Of a DNA stretch of 64,000 nt, positions 1-10,699 are shown piece after piece. The stretch lies in NCBI GenBank assembly GCA_028023455.1, contig JAQFVV010012435.1:1674001-1738000 (forward strand), given 5' to 3'. The notes beneath the pieces are model-generated. The model ran no database searches, was not told the origin of the DNA, and saw nothing but the letters and a program-made list of their open reading frames with translations. The position numbers and the translations under genes are program-made. The stretch is from Epiperipatus broadwayi. Lineage: Eukaryota > Onychophora > Udeonychophora > Euonychophora > Peripatidae. The first letter of the stretch is position 1; each line of letters starts with the position of its first letter.

Positions 1-937
1 AGAGTCCCCTAGTATATTATAATATAAGATGGCTACGGTTGATCACTCTGCCTAGTTTTTGTTCATGACTCCGCCTCCTTTGATTTTCCGGCCTCCAGCA
101 ATATCTAATTTTGGCTATACAATTGCATTCGCATTTCTTGATAAGAGTCCTACATTTCTCATTTCCATTGTTTGATTTACATTTATTTCTAAATTCAATA
201 CATGATTCTAAATTGACAAACTAAATAATTACATAGGAATTCGTGCATACAAAATTGAAATTCATTATCTTAACTTTCAAAGTACAAACTAATTATTCTA
301 TACATTTTGTACACGTAAGATTTGACTAAAAATACCGATCAAAGGAATGTGACTTTTGATCAGCATTTTTAAATGACTTTGTATAATTTTGAAAGATTTA
401 AAATAAAAAAAAATATACACGCAATGAAACTTTTAAATTGAGCGAATATAAACCTACAAACCACACACACGAATATTATTTATCATGATTTGTAATATTT
501 ATACTTGTAATATTTACATTAAATTCTTTTAAACAAAGCATAAAATAACTAACTTAAAATTTATGTGGCCTGGAATAGAAAAAGCCTCATTGCGGGTAAA
601 TAGTGATTTAGAATTACCGTACTTCAAAATGAAAACTATGAAACTAAGATCGATCCTTCGATCTGTCTGTTTCAATACATACATTCTATGATAAAATTTA
701 TTTAAATATTTTTTCAGATTATACTTAATTTTTCTACGATAAAATTTTGAAAATAATTTTTATCAGCTTGACATGTATTTTCCATGTTAAAATCTGCACC
801 ATTTTATTTATATACATTTTTGATATTTCTTACAGGAGATAAGCAAAATTTGCTATTTTTACTTAAACTCTATAGTATATATATGAATTAAATTTGAATT
901 GAAAACTAAAATTTGAAATCAACAGGTAAAAGTAATT
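1..937. other. AT-rich non-coding, nothing recognised
   Basis: No ORF of note, repeat unit or RNA gene was recognised. The first 110 bases are less AT-rich than what follows and could be the end of a repeat running in from outside the window. Confidence 0.5.
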
Positions 938-1174
938 TTGTCAGAAAATTTTATTAAAGGTCTTTTACCTGATGTTGTTGAAGCAGTTATCCATATCTCC
1001 CAATTGAATAGAGAAGTTTCTAAATATTGTAGGCCTTTTCAGCTGGATTCACTATGCTTTCCTTTTATTTTATCTCTAAGAATGTCGGAGATTCATTTTC
1101 TGATCAATATCAGATGGTTATCTGGGTTGGCTATAGTTCATTTACCTAAGACAAAAGTACAGTCCTCTTCGAAA

Positions 1175-1245
1175 AAAATCACCTGGGTTGGGTTTGAACC
1201 TCAGACAATAGGTACGATAGGTGAAGTCAATGGTTCTGCATCTTG
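1175..1245 (-). repeat. Possible tRNA-derived SINE end
   Basis: On the minus strand, 1191-1200 reads GGTTCAAACC, a good match to the pol III B box. I found no matching A box upstream on that strand. A 102-codon plus-strand ORF (938-1246) overlaps it, resembles nothing I know and is probably chance. The call rests on one motif. Confidence 0.25.
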
Positions 1246-1609
1246 AAGTCTTTATAAATAATATATCATATTTAATTTTTGATTTTCTTTGTAAAACGTT
1301 AGGTTTTCTCTGACTTTTTATTATTCAAAATTTTATTTATGATTTTACCTATATTTCCCAATTTCTTTAAAGTTAAAACAAGTAAAATGTTTTTTATTTT
1401 TGGAATTGTACCTTCTTGTAATTTAAATAACACATATTCACCCTACTCTTAAGAAAATCTAAGTCTTTAGAGTTCTTTTTGTAGATATTGTTTACTGAAC
1501 TGAAAATAAATGCACATACTTATATATATGTTGATATGAAGGTTTTCACGGATTGCAGATATAAAAGACATATTTTGCGGGTTCATCCGTGTTAAAATAT
1601 TTTAAATAT

Positions 1610-1652
1610 TGATATACTGACGTTTCGACTTGGTAACACAAGTCATCCACAG
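1610..1652 (-). ncRNA. Hammerhead-like motif, left-arm copy
   Basis: This is the mirror of 2882-2919: box CTGTGGAT at 1645-1652 and GAAA at 1623-1626 (minus strand), with the same 6-bp stem II. The base after the core reads GTCA where the other arm has GTTA. It carries the same non-canonical first box. Confidence 0.45.
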
Positions 1653-1751
1653 AGTGATAAAAGGTAGAAAGATGGTTGGTTGTAGAGGCACTACAATCAC
1701 GGATTTGAAAAAAAACGTTAAAGTTCCACCAATAGCAAAAATGTTAAATTA

Positions 1752-2248
1752 AGAATGTTTTTTAAAAAAATCTTTCCAAATAGAAGGAATTTTGCTTGTA
1801 TTATCTCACTTATTGATACAATCTGGCTTTTTAAGTATTTCAATGGCTTCTCTAATTTTTCACTGGTATAGATTATCACATCTGGATATGATCCTGGTAC
1901 TAGAAAAATTAATTTTATGACCTGAATCCATAGTATGGAGTGAGAGTGCTGATGATGATGAGTGTTGTTTAACTGTATTAGCATGCTCATCTCTCCAAAC
2001 ACTGATGCGACGATTACTCATACCTATGTAAGAAGCCTTACAATTTTCACATGAGATTTGATAAACACCATGAGATTCAAGAGGGATTGAATCCTTAGGC
2101 TTGGTTATTATATTACTGATCTTTTGATGAGTACAAAATGCTGTATTTATATTATAACATTTTTAATATATGTGCAATAAACTGTCTGTAGTACCTTTTA
2201 CATATGGAACACAAATCCTAAAAGCTGATTTATCATCTTTTTGTTTCC
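1752..2248 (-). pseudogene. Second Penelope-like GIY-YIG copy, stop-interrupted
   Basis: This is the mirror copy of 2293-2790. In the homologous frame a Cys codon (TGC in the other arm) is TGA, just after the LYQ residues, and a second TGA follows in the CINK region. It is therefore disabled. Outside these changes the arms are very similar, including the CxxC and YIG region, which suggests one insertion event and not two old ones. Confidence 0.75.
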
Positions 2249-2292
2249 TATTTTGTAATAAAATAAAAAAAAGCCTTATTTTAAGCCCAAAA

Positions 2293-2790
2293 TGGAAACA
2301 AAAAGCTGATAAATCAGCTTTTAGGATTTGTGTTCCATATGTAAAAGGAACTAGAGACAGTATTGGATGTATATTAAAATGCTATAATATAAATACAGCG
2401 TTTTCTACTCATCAAAAGATTAGTAATATAATAACCAAGCCTAAGGATTCAATCCCTCTTGAATCTCATGGTGTTTATCAAACCTCATGTGAAAATTGTA
2501 AGGCTTCTTACATAGGTATGAGTAATCGTTGCATCAGTGTTAGAAGAGATGAGCATGCTAATGCAGTTAAACAACACTCATCATCATCAGCACTCTCACT
2601 CCATACTATGGATTCAGGTCATAAAATTAATTTTTCTAGTACCAGGATCATATCCAGATGTGATAATCTATACCAGTGCAAAATTAGAGAAGCCATTGAG
2701 ATACTTAAAAGGCCAGATTGTATCAATAAGCGAGATGATACAAGCAAAATTCCTTCTATTTGGAAAGATTTTTTTAAAAAACATTCTTAA
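2293..2790 (+). pseudogene. Penelope-like element GIY-YIG endonuclease domain, 5'-truncated
   Basis: The open frame here is the end of a 206-codon ORF starting at 2170; its first 40 or so codons come from the opposite palindrome arm and are not native. The rest begins in the linker between reverse transcriptase and endonuclease (ICVPYVKG near residues 53-60). It continues into a GIY-YIG nuclease: GVY at 101-103, a CxxC pair at 107 and 110, YIG at 114-116, an R-x2-EH motif around 126-129, a GH at 150-151, and E174 in REAIEIL as the likely metal ligand. In full elements this domain nicks the target. The reverse transcriptase is absent, so this is a fragment that happens to stay open. Confidence 0.82.
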
Positions 2791-2881
2791 TTTAACATTT
2801 TTGCTATTGGTGGAACTTTAACGTTTTTTTCAAATCAGTGATTGTAGCGCCTCTACAACCGTCTTTCTACCTTTTATCACT

Positions 2882-2919
2882 CTGTGGATGACTTGTGTTA
2901 CCAAGTCGAAACGTTAGTA
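2882..2919 (+). ncRNA. Hammerhead-like motif in Penelope-like 3' flank (right arm)
   Basis: The order is CTGTGGAT (2882-2889), a perfect 6-bp stem II GACTTG/CAAGTC with loop TGTTAC (2890-2907), GAAA (2908-2911), then a 2-bp stem III (AC/GT) closing over GTTA with GTA as a possible NUH site (2917-2919). Against CUGANGA the first box differs (CUGUGGA). Hammerheads are established in Penelope-like elements. Activity of this copy is doubtful because core base A6 appears changed. Confidence 0.5.
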
Positions 2920-3244
2920 TATCAATATTTAAAATATTTTAACACGGATGAACCCGCAAAATATGTCTTTTATATATATTGGCAATAATCACTGCTGTAG
3001 TGATGGAATTTATCGAATGGATTTTAGGAATTTTTATTGTTTAGTATCTTTAATATGTCAACCAAAGAATCAGAAGTTTTCACTTTAGTTAGAAGTAACG
3101 GCTGATGAGCTGTAAATTGAAAAAAAAAAAAACTGAATTCGACAAAAAAAGCAAAAACAAAACTTCATCTTTTAGTTCATAATAGTTAACAAAGATGGAG
3201 CGAAATAATACCTATATATAGCTTCATACATACACATCATTCTC

Positions 3245-3430
3245 ATTTCAACTATTATTGATCCACTGCAGGAGGTATATATCCAGGTTTAACCCAGTGT
3301 CTCCAATCCATAGCCTCTCTTTTCCATATCATATCCGTTAACTTTTTTTTTTTTTGTATTTCATTCATCAATCTCACACATGGTCTCTTTCTAGGTCTTT
3401 TATATTATCTTGATATTCAAGTAAAAATTT
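3245..3430 (-). repeat. LINE 3'-end fragment
   Basis: The minus strand resembles the C-terminal tail of the LINE seen better at 35507-35880: the conserved run near the stop (tgg-att-gat-like end, RRP-rich stretch, Trp-rich tail) can be followed with frameshifts. It is interrupted by poly-T. The clade is uncertain; an RTE-like LINE is my best guess. Confidence 0.5.
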
Positions 3431-5160
3431 CTACCATTTATCTATAATCAGTTACAATGTAGAATTGCGCTCACTCGAAAATGTATATTTCCCTAGAAAT
3501 GACAAATATTTTTGGACTAAACTTTAAATTAATGTTTATAACATTCACTCACGCACATGTGCATGCAAAATGGTTAATATTTTATGAAAACTGAACGTAT
3601 AAGACATTCATATTACTTTTTTTTCTTGAAGAATAATAATAGTAAAAAAAAAAAACCTTAATGTTCTTTTTAAAATGTTCATGTCTTCAATCTTTGAAAA
3701 CAGGAATAAAATCTCTAAAAATTTTATTTTGAAATTACAAAATATTTTCCTTCCTTTCAGATATGTAATTTATGGTGATCATTTTTTTTTTTGTCCCAAA
3801 TCAGCAAGTTGGAACCAGTGAGTTGGCCAAATGGCTAAAAAAAATAATAATAATCTTCTATCATTTAGATGATGAATGGAATATATTTTTATTAGCCACA
3901 GGCGTGAAACTGAAAACAGCTTTTCTATCAAGCATTCAGTTTTCACAAATAAATCAAGCATGGGCCGCTCCAGAGGATAAGCAGTCGAACTGATGAATGA
4001 GAAATAAGAGATAGTTAGAATAACCAAGCTTACTCTGTCGGATAAAATCTTTTAAAATTTTGTATTTAAAGACCATTTTTTATCATTGGGATTCATTTGT
4101 ACAATGCAATTCAGTAATAACATTATGAAAAAGATTTCAGACGATGAATCATTTGACATGAAGTATAAAATTGATATATTATGTTAAACTAGAGGAGGGG
4201 GGGTATGCATTTTTAACATTAAAGTTTATATGTGTATATGTTAAACTATTTATATTCATTGTATGTGTTGTATGGATATAAACAAACTTACTTGAATAAA
4301 ATTTACAAACCAGCCAATCAAAATGCTGCTTATATTTACTTATAAACTTTGACATCATGTTAAAATAACTAACCAATCAGTTATCAAGATATTTTGTCAT
4401 GACTTCACATCACTCATCAGTTGATAATGAGCTAACATACGATGCCATTTGCAACTAACTACTAAATTCAATACCACTTCAATTTTAAAGTGGGGACATA
4501 ATCACGACATCGTTTAACCAATTTAAACATGTAAATATTAGGATAATAATATTTTAAGTTTATTAGGCGGCATCTTAATTTTATCATATTTTAAGATTTT
4601 AGCAATTTTGGATTGTGTATATATTTGGAAAGGATTTTATGCAGGGTATTGAAATATACCAGCTGTTAGTTCATTGCTACCTGATGAATGATGTCTTAGG
4701 AATGCTAACTGATTGATTATTTTGGAGTGATTTCAAAATTTATATGTAAACATTACTCATTATTTGATTGATTGGTTTGTTAAACTTTGTTAAAATAAGT
4801 TGGTTTAGGTATTTATTTACAATTTTTCTTTATGTATAACTAGCTATGCTCCTTATAGTGATAAATTTCAAACACTGGCCAGTAGTAATTTTTAATATTG
4901 ATTTATAGGTTAGCACTTGTTGAAAATGGTAAATCTACATTCATAATTTAATATAAATATTCTTTGCTGTATTATGTGAATGTACTTTCATTGTGTATTA
5001 TAAATATTCTTAAGAGTATTAGTAATATTAATAAAGAGTAGTTTCTCCTTTAATCTTACTATTCACAGGTAGGCAACTCACAATTTGAAAAAAAAAAAAA
5101 AAAGAAAAGCAAAGAGAAATTCATGAATTTGAATTGAAAAAACAAACAATAAAGAATAAA
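3431..5160. other. AT-rich non-coding, nothing recognised
   Basis: Two overlapping small ORFs on opposite strands near 3772-4027 and one at 4179-4376 have no recognisable motif and look like chance frames. No repeat matching elsewhere in the window was noticed. Confidence 0.45.
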
Positions 5161-5164
5161 AGGT

Positions 5165-5365
5165 GGCCTCTGGTTGAAAGGTACATTAAACTGAAAATAT
5201 CCAGATTCAAAACTCCTTACTAATGAAAAGCTATATGACAGAAACAGTTTATGAATATGGGTAAGATAGCACTGGATAGGGATACTGTATAGTATCTATT
5301 GATTCCACAAATGTACAATAAGTGGATGAAGAGTTTATCCATGAAATTTGAAGTCCCAAATTTTA
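5165..5365 (+). repeat. Diverged F1-family copy
   Basis: This follows the F1 order: a CCAGATTCAAAACTCC segment, an ACTAATGAAAAGC box (F1 CTGATGAAAGC), a CAGAAAC box, then ATAGCACTGGATAGGGAT (F1 gGCACTAGATAGGGAT) and a TTGATT segment. The hammerhead core is degenerate. I saw no flanking duplication. Confidence 0.5.
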
Positions 5366-5612
5366 CATAATGCCCTCATGTATTGTCTTTTTCATAATTG
5401 CATTGAGGATAAAATAGAGTTTGTTATTATTCTGGGGAATTTATGGTATATATATATTTGAAAAGTTTTATTACAACACGGTTTATTATTTTACACTAAA
5501 TAGCTGAAATAATGCATCACTGATATTCAGCCATCTTGGGGTTGAGATTTATCACAACTAGTTCAGGTTTTTGATGGACTTTCATCCATCTATAATATAG
5601 TGCAGTTGCTAT

Positions 5613-5788
5613 TCAATACTTAATCATTTAGATTGAGGTACTACCGAAGACTTACATAACAATCACATCACTTTTCCATTGACTCCAATAAAGGAGACTT
5701 TCAATACTTAATCATTTAGATTGAGGTACTACCGAAGACTTACATAACAATCACATCACTTTTCCATTGACTCCAATAAAGGAGACTT
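5613..5788 (+). repeat. Two-copy 88-bp tandem duplication
   Basis: Bases 5613-5700 are repeated at 5701-5788 with no difference that I can see. The unit contains no coding frame and matches no other family in the window. Identity implies a recent duplication or an assembly artefact. Confidence 0.9.
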
Positions 5789-6719
5789 TCTGAAAATGGT
5801 ATATGTTTTAGATTTTTTATTTTTAAATTTAGAAATAAAATTGCTGGTGAAAACCTTTAAATAATCTTGGGAACATTAAGAGCGTACAAGATACTAGTTG
5901 GATATTATTGTTGTACACTGTATTATAATCTTCAAATTGTATTTTTCCTATTGTTATAAAACATCTTATTTGAGTATGTCTGAAGAGCATTCTAAAGAAA
6001 GCATTGAATATATGAAGACTGTTGAGTAGTCAAAGCTTGAAGGAGAGAGTATAAAAGAAAGGAGTTATTAATTATAGATGTTTGTTTTTAATGTTGCAAT
6101 TCTTTCTCTCTATCCTCATCATACTAGTTAACGCATAAAAATTTACAATATAAGATTAAAATGAGTTTAATGAAATGTGTTCAATATATGAATGTTTTGA
6201 AAGTAAAGTATGCCATAGTTAAGCATAATTAAAATTATTGTAGAGACAATTAGATCATTTATAATCATAGAAATGAAGTAACTCCAATTACAGAAGCAGT
6301 TTTTTTAAATATAAGATATAGAAAATTTTATTCTAAAATTTGGATACAACTCATATGATCAAATTATTGATGGGATACATTAAATGGTGTTTAAGAAAAG
6401 GTAAAGTTCAGGGATGAAATGTCCTGTGCTGCACAATCTAAAAGGACTCAAGGTTCATAGGATCCAAGGAACAGGCCCAGAGTTTGATATCTTAGAGATT
6501 GGTGACCAAGCTTGCATGACTCGAAATGTATAACACCCAAAGTTCATCTTCCATTTTAAAAGTGTTTCCGAGGATATAAATGTTTGAATTTCTACAATAC
6601 AACAATAAAAGTAATGCTTTTGTATAGAGAACTGCAAAAAAATGAAATATTTTAGATTGTAATTGGTTTTTTAAATGTAAACATTATTTTTAATCATTGT
6701 AGAGTGAATTTCTTTAAGG
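5789..6719. other. AT-rich non-coding, nothing recognised
   Basis: A 60-codon minus-strand ORF at 6455-6637 is the only frame and has no recognisable motif. Confidence 0.45.
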
Positions 6720-6988
6720 TTAATTTATTTGATCCAATCCATAGTTTTTATCTTATTCATCATTACATATGATCTTTTTCTAGGGTTTTACAATAATTTG
6801 GCAATCAGTTTATGACTTCAAATACTCACCTATTGTCATCTCTTTCAGAAATAAGTTCATTCAGATTTATTTTTATTTTTTATTCTTTCAATGATAACAG
6901 TAATACATATTTGTTTTTTAACTCATGTACTTCTCTTTTGGTCACTCCTTAATACTGCTGCCATACATCTTTCTATATTTGACCATGT

Positions 6989-7043
<55 letters not shown>

Positions 7044-7215
7044 CACACACAATACTTTTCTTCTTAAGCATACAAGTCTCATATCCTTTGTTAAGCACTG
7101 TTAAAACCTTAATTTTTTTTTTTTACAAACTTATAGGCACATATCCTTTTAATATTATTTCTACCAAAAGCATTCTGCTCCAGTGTATTTGAATAATTAG
7201 TTAATCTATTACCTT
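6720..7215 (-). repeat. LINE 3'-region fragment split by (TA)n
   Basis: On the minus strand, frameshifted pieces match the C-terminal LINE region also seen at 33540-34480, for example the ECFWQK-like and WIPRD-like neighbourhoods. A (TA)n tract at about 6992-7037 interrupts it. It is too decayed to translate as one frame. Confidence 0.55.
6992..7037. repeat. (TA)n microsatellite
   Basis: An uninterrupted TA dinucleotide run of about 23 units, passing into a short CA-containing tail. Confidence 0.95.
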
Positions 7216-7584
7216 TCCATTATGTTAAAAATATTACCAATGTTTTAATATATATTTTCTTAAAATATTTTATATAATAGCATATTCTATATATCAAATT
7301 GGATCCGCATGGGATTAAGGGAGTAATTAAATTCTATTTAAAAAAATCACATTGTTTATCAAAGGTGCATATTTTCACTACTATATATAAGAATCAATTT
7401 AAATTAAATCCCTCATGTATTCCAAAAGGCAATTGTCTGCAGAATTTATTTAACCACTAAACATCACATGATTACCATTCTTTATGCTTACACAGGCTGA
7501 TTGCACAGAGGCTACCCATACAGTAGCACCACTCAGTGTAAGCTAGAGTAGTCAATGGATGCAAGAAAGTTTGTTTAGTGCTCT

Positions 7585-7652
7585 CAGATCCAAGGCTCCT
7601 CACTGATGAAAGCCACAAGCTAGAAACTAGTCTGGGGATATTGGATGAGTAG
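7585..7652 (+). ncRNA. F1 hammerhead-like ribozyme motif 1
   Basis: Core CTGATGA at 7603-7609 is canonical; GAAA is at 7623-7626, and GTC (7630-7632) is a canonical NUH. Stem I can be drawn as UCCUCA with UGGGGA (one G-U pair) and AUCCAA with UUGGAU, separated by a GGC/UA internal loop. Stem II is weak: AGC/GCU closed over CACAA with an A-A mismatch at its base. Stem III is only 2 bp (AC/GU) over a 2-base loop, so the monomer is probably poor and dimeric cleavage more likely. Confidence 0.65.
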
Positions 7653-8034
7653 GCACTAGATAGGGATTATTATGCACAAGCCTTCTTGCACCCATTGATT
7701 ACTGGGGTTTGCAGTGACTGATGCTACTGTATAGAGAGTTTAGCCTCTGTGCAAACAGCTTGTGTAAGCATAAAGAATGGTAATCATGTGATATTTAGTG
7801 GTTTAATACCAATCCTGCCCAATAGGATTATGGTGACTATGGTTATTAAAGAACCAAACTCACCAAAAAGTATAGATGCTGAACTGAATTTAGATCTATA
7901 TAACTATACAGGCTAATGAGCTTGAATTGACATTATTGTGTTTTCATTCTGGACTCAAAGCTCAATAGTTAGCTAATTAGGTAAAAGGTTGCTGCTGGAA
8001 GGCTGCATTAGATTCTAAAATCTAGGTGCATTGC

Positions 8035-8105
8035 TCTCAGATCCAAGGCTCCTCATTAATGAAAGTCATAAGCTAGAAACTAGTCTGTGGATATTGGATG
8101 AGTAG
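8035..8105 (+). ncRNA. F1 hammerhead-like motif 2, degenerate core
   Basis: Same layout as motif 1, but the first box reads TTAATGA (8056-8062), two changes from CTGATGA. GAAAC is at 8076-8080 and GTC at 8083-8085. Upstream, CTAGGTGC and downstream GCACTAG can extend stem I with one bulge, which motif 1 has lost to the inversion. Probably inactive. Confidence 0.6.
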
Positions 8106-8489
8106 GCACTAGATAGGAATTTTATGCACAAACCTTCTTGCATCAATTGATTATTCTGGCTTGCACTGAGTTGCACTACTGTATGGAGAGTTTAGTCTCT
8201 GTGCAGAATTTATTTATTTTTTTAATAGTGGACCAACAGCGAAATACATGCAGAGAGTTTTTCATTTATTTATATGAAGAGTTACCAAAAGGAAACCCAA
8301 GAGAAAAAAATCATAGAGCAATGCAAGTCATAAAGAATGGCAATAAAAATTGTAGGATCTGATTGAAACAATTTAATAATAAAATCGAATTAACATAGAT
8401 GTACAGTCAAATTAACATAGATTAATTTCTAATAATCATATATAGACTCTTTCACAATAACCAATTATCTCTGTTCTTTTTGGAACTAC

Positions 8490-8800
8490 TTAAAGGCACA
8501 TTCGTTATTTGACAATAGTATCCATTCATATTATTTTTTGACTATTCTCTTCATCTTTTTCTGACAGTATTTTCTAACATAATATATTGTTTCTAGTAAC
8601 TTAGGTTTACTCATGATATGACCAAAGTAAGGCAATCTCAACATGGTCATTTGGGTTTCAAGTGAGAGTCTGGTCTATCACAAGAGATGCATCCTGTTAA
8701 CTTTTTTTCCTGTCCATTGAATTTTAAAAATCCTTTGGCAGCAATAACCTGACAAATTTCGAAAAGCATATTTACCTGATTGAATGGCTTGTAATTTTAG
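8490..8800 (-). repeat. Fragment of a second LINE type
   Basis: The minus strand reads, with stops, SMDRKKVNR, then TRLSLETQMTMLRLPYFGHIM. This is the typical C-terminal region of LINE endonuclease-reverse transcriptases with an RLxYFGHI motif. It differs from the WIPRD-type LINE elsewhere here. In-frame stops and AT drift make it a dead fragment. Confidence 0.6.
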
Positions 8801-9302
8801 ATGGAGTGATTTGATATTACCATGATTTTGAGAATGGTTTATCATAGTGATGGTTTGGAAATCTTAGCTAAAGATTTTGAGAACAATTCACTGAGTAATG
8901 GAGGAAAAAAAATCTTTTCAAAATCTATAATTGAATGGAATTGTTGCTACTCAATCTGCCACTTGAGTGTATCAATATCACATGTCACAATGTTATTACA
9001 GTGTTCTATCAACATTGTAAGCAAAGGCTTTTAGAATGCTTGAAAGTATTTTGTTTCGAGTCTAATAGAATATTGATGATTGTCATAATCTTAGAATTCT
9101 TGATACTGGATTGTCAGGAAAAATATTTTCTAAAACATAAGGAAATCAATTTACAGAGTTACTGCACTACATATATTTAATAATCAAAATAAGTTTTAAT
9201 AAAGGAGTTGAAATGAAATGGATCATCTATGATGAAATATATTATTAGTTAGGAAATTTTATTGTAAATTTAATTATTCAAATATTTAATTTTTCTTACA
9301 AC
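8801..9302. other. AT-rich non-coding with two overlapping chance ORFs
   Basis: Plus-strand ORFs 8822-9034 and 8935-9180 overlap in different frames and show no motif I recognise. Nothing else was seen. Confidence 0.4.
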
Positions 9303-9885
9303 TATGATCACAATTTTCTATGCTTATACAAGCGGTTAAAACTAGAGCAAACTTTCCATACATTAGCACCACCCAGTGCAAGCCTTAATAATCAACAAAT
9401 GCAAAACAGTTTGTGTATAAAATCCCTACTTAATGCCTTCTCATCCAACATCTCCAGACTAGTTTCTAGCTTGTAGCTTTCATAAGTGAGGAGCTTTGGA
9501 TCTGAGAGCATTTCACCTAGATCTTAGAATCCAATACAACCCTTCATCTGCCCAAAATATACATATACTGAAATGGGTTTAGATCTATATGACTATATAT
9601 AAGTAAATGAGCTTGGATTGAAAACACTTTTGTGTTTTTATTTTAGACTTGTAGCATTATAGTTAAATAAATAGGCAATAGGTGGCTGTTGGAAGGTTGT
9701 ATTGTATCCTAAAATCTAGATGCAGTGCTCTCATATCCAAAGCTTCTTACTGATGAAAGAACTAGTCAGGGAATGTTGGATGAGCAGGCACTAAATAGGG
9801 ATTTTATACATAAACCTTCCTTGCATCCATTAATTGCTAAGGCTTGTACTGGGTGTCACTATTGTATGGAGAGTTTTCTACTGTA
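9303..9885. mobile_element. F1 retroelement, head-to-head inverted copy
   Basis: From 9303 to about 9545 the element is on the minus strand, including a hammerhead-like motif (box CTTATGA at 9480-9486, GAAA at 9463-9466, predicted cut between 9457 and 9456). From about 9560 to 9885 it is on the plus strand, including CTGATGA at 9750-9756, where a small deletion removed stem II and GAA. AT-rich direct repeats (ATTTAATTTTTCTTA-like) lie outside both ends but are imperfect. Confidence 0.7.
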
Positions 9886-10119
9886 TTAATTTTTTTTATT
9901 GGAAATTATTATTATTTTTGAAACATCATTTTTACAAGTTAAATAATATTGAATTGATATTTAGAATAATTGTGAAATGTATAGTTATTTATTATAAAAT
10001 ATATATAATTGGAAGGTTTGCTGCTCAGGAAATCATAAGGTTTGAGTGCCATAAGGCTAATCTTCACTCTAAGTAGTTTTAGCTCTTGAATATATCACTC
10101 TTTTACCACTGCATTGTAC

Positions 10120-10215
10120 TGCAGAGAACTTTATTATTAATATATTGTATTCCACTTTTATTGTTAAAAGGAAGTTGCCATGACAACAGGTTGAGATTGT
10201 TGATTGTTAATTGAG
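10120..10215 (+). repeat. F3 short repeat
   Basis: Shares TTCCACTTTTATTGTTAAAA, GTTGCCATGACAAC and the GATTGTTGATTGTTA segment with 45335-45440; a related but folded copy is at 17530-17645. It has no coding capacity. It may be a small hairpin-forming element. Confidence 0.55.
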
Positions 10216-10699
10216 ATTGAGATTTTCTACATGTTGACTGATTGTAATGATAAAATGTATTTATATACATTCAAATTTAAATCGATAAATAATCAGTTTA
10301 ATATTTGAATAAGAAATAATTTGTTATAAGTTAGCTCATAAAGTTTAATACAAATTTAAATATATTCTTGATATTTGTCAGGTTCAATTTGCATGTTGCG
10401 ATTGTTCAACATTATTACTCACTACTATAATATATGAGTTTTTGAATGTCTCACCATTGATTACAATTCCAATTCCATTATCGTTATAGAGAAGGATTTT
10501 AGAATGCTTGAAACTATATTGTTTTGGTTATGATAACCTATTATGCTGTCAACATTTTATTCCTAAAATTGCCTACTGTGAGCAGGATTGTTTAGTTCTA
10601 TTCTTTTCTTGAGCTGATGAAAATATTAATCTTTATAAAAATATTTGTTTTCTTTTATTAAAAACCTCAGGGTTTTGTTCTTTAAACACTATTCTTCCT

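Larger units (their letters stand above)
1559..2975. repeat. 1.4-kb palindrome of two inverted Penelope-like element 3' ends
   Basis: The left arm (about 1559-2255) is the reverse complement of the right arm (about 2288-2975), with a spacer of roughly 30 bp and scattered differences. Both arms hold the C-terminal coding part and 3' flank of a Penelope-like retroelement, so the coding strands point outward from the centre. Inverted partial copies are known for Penelope-like elements. A short stub at 1534-1558 lies outside the left arm. I could not define a convincing target-site duplication; the flanks share only TATATAT-like sequence. Confidence 0.8.
7453..8202 (+). mobile_element. F1 retroelement: inverted 5' part plus tandem partial dimer
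   Basis: It is flanked by a perfect 14-bp direct repeat GCAGAATTTATTTA (7439-7452 and 8203-8216), read as a target-site duplication. The first ~120 bp are F1 sequence in reverse orientation. From about 7575 the element runs forward through hammerhead motif 1 (core at 7603), a 3' part, a second unit start near 7800, and hammerhead motif 2 (core at 8056). The two predicted cleavage points, after 7632 and after 8085, are 453 bp apart, which I take as the unit length. No coding capacity; non-autonomous. An inverted 5' end plus a long duplication suggests target-primed retrotransposition of a multimeric RNA. Confidence 0.8.

Noticed and set aside
1718-2002. 94-codon minus ORF (and its twin 2537-2821 plus)
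   Set aside because: Out-of-frame shadows of the Penelope-like GIY-YIG coding sequence in the two arms.
1520-2990. Target-site duplication around the Penelope palindrome
   Set aside because: The shared TATATAT-like flanks are low complexity and do not extend.
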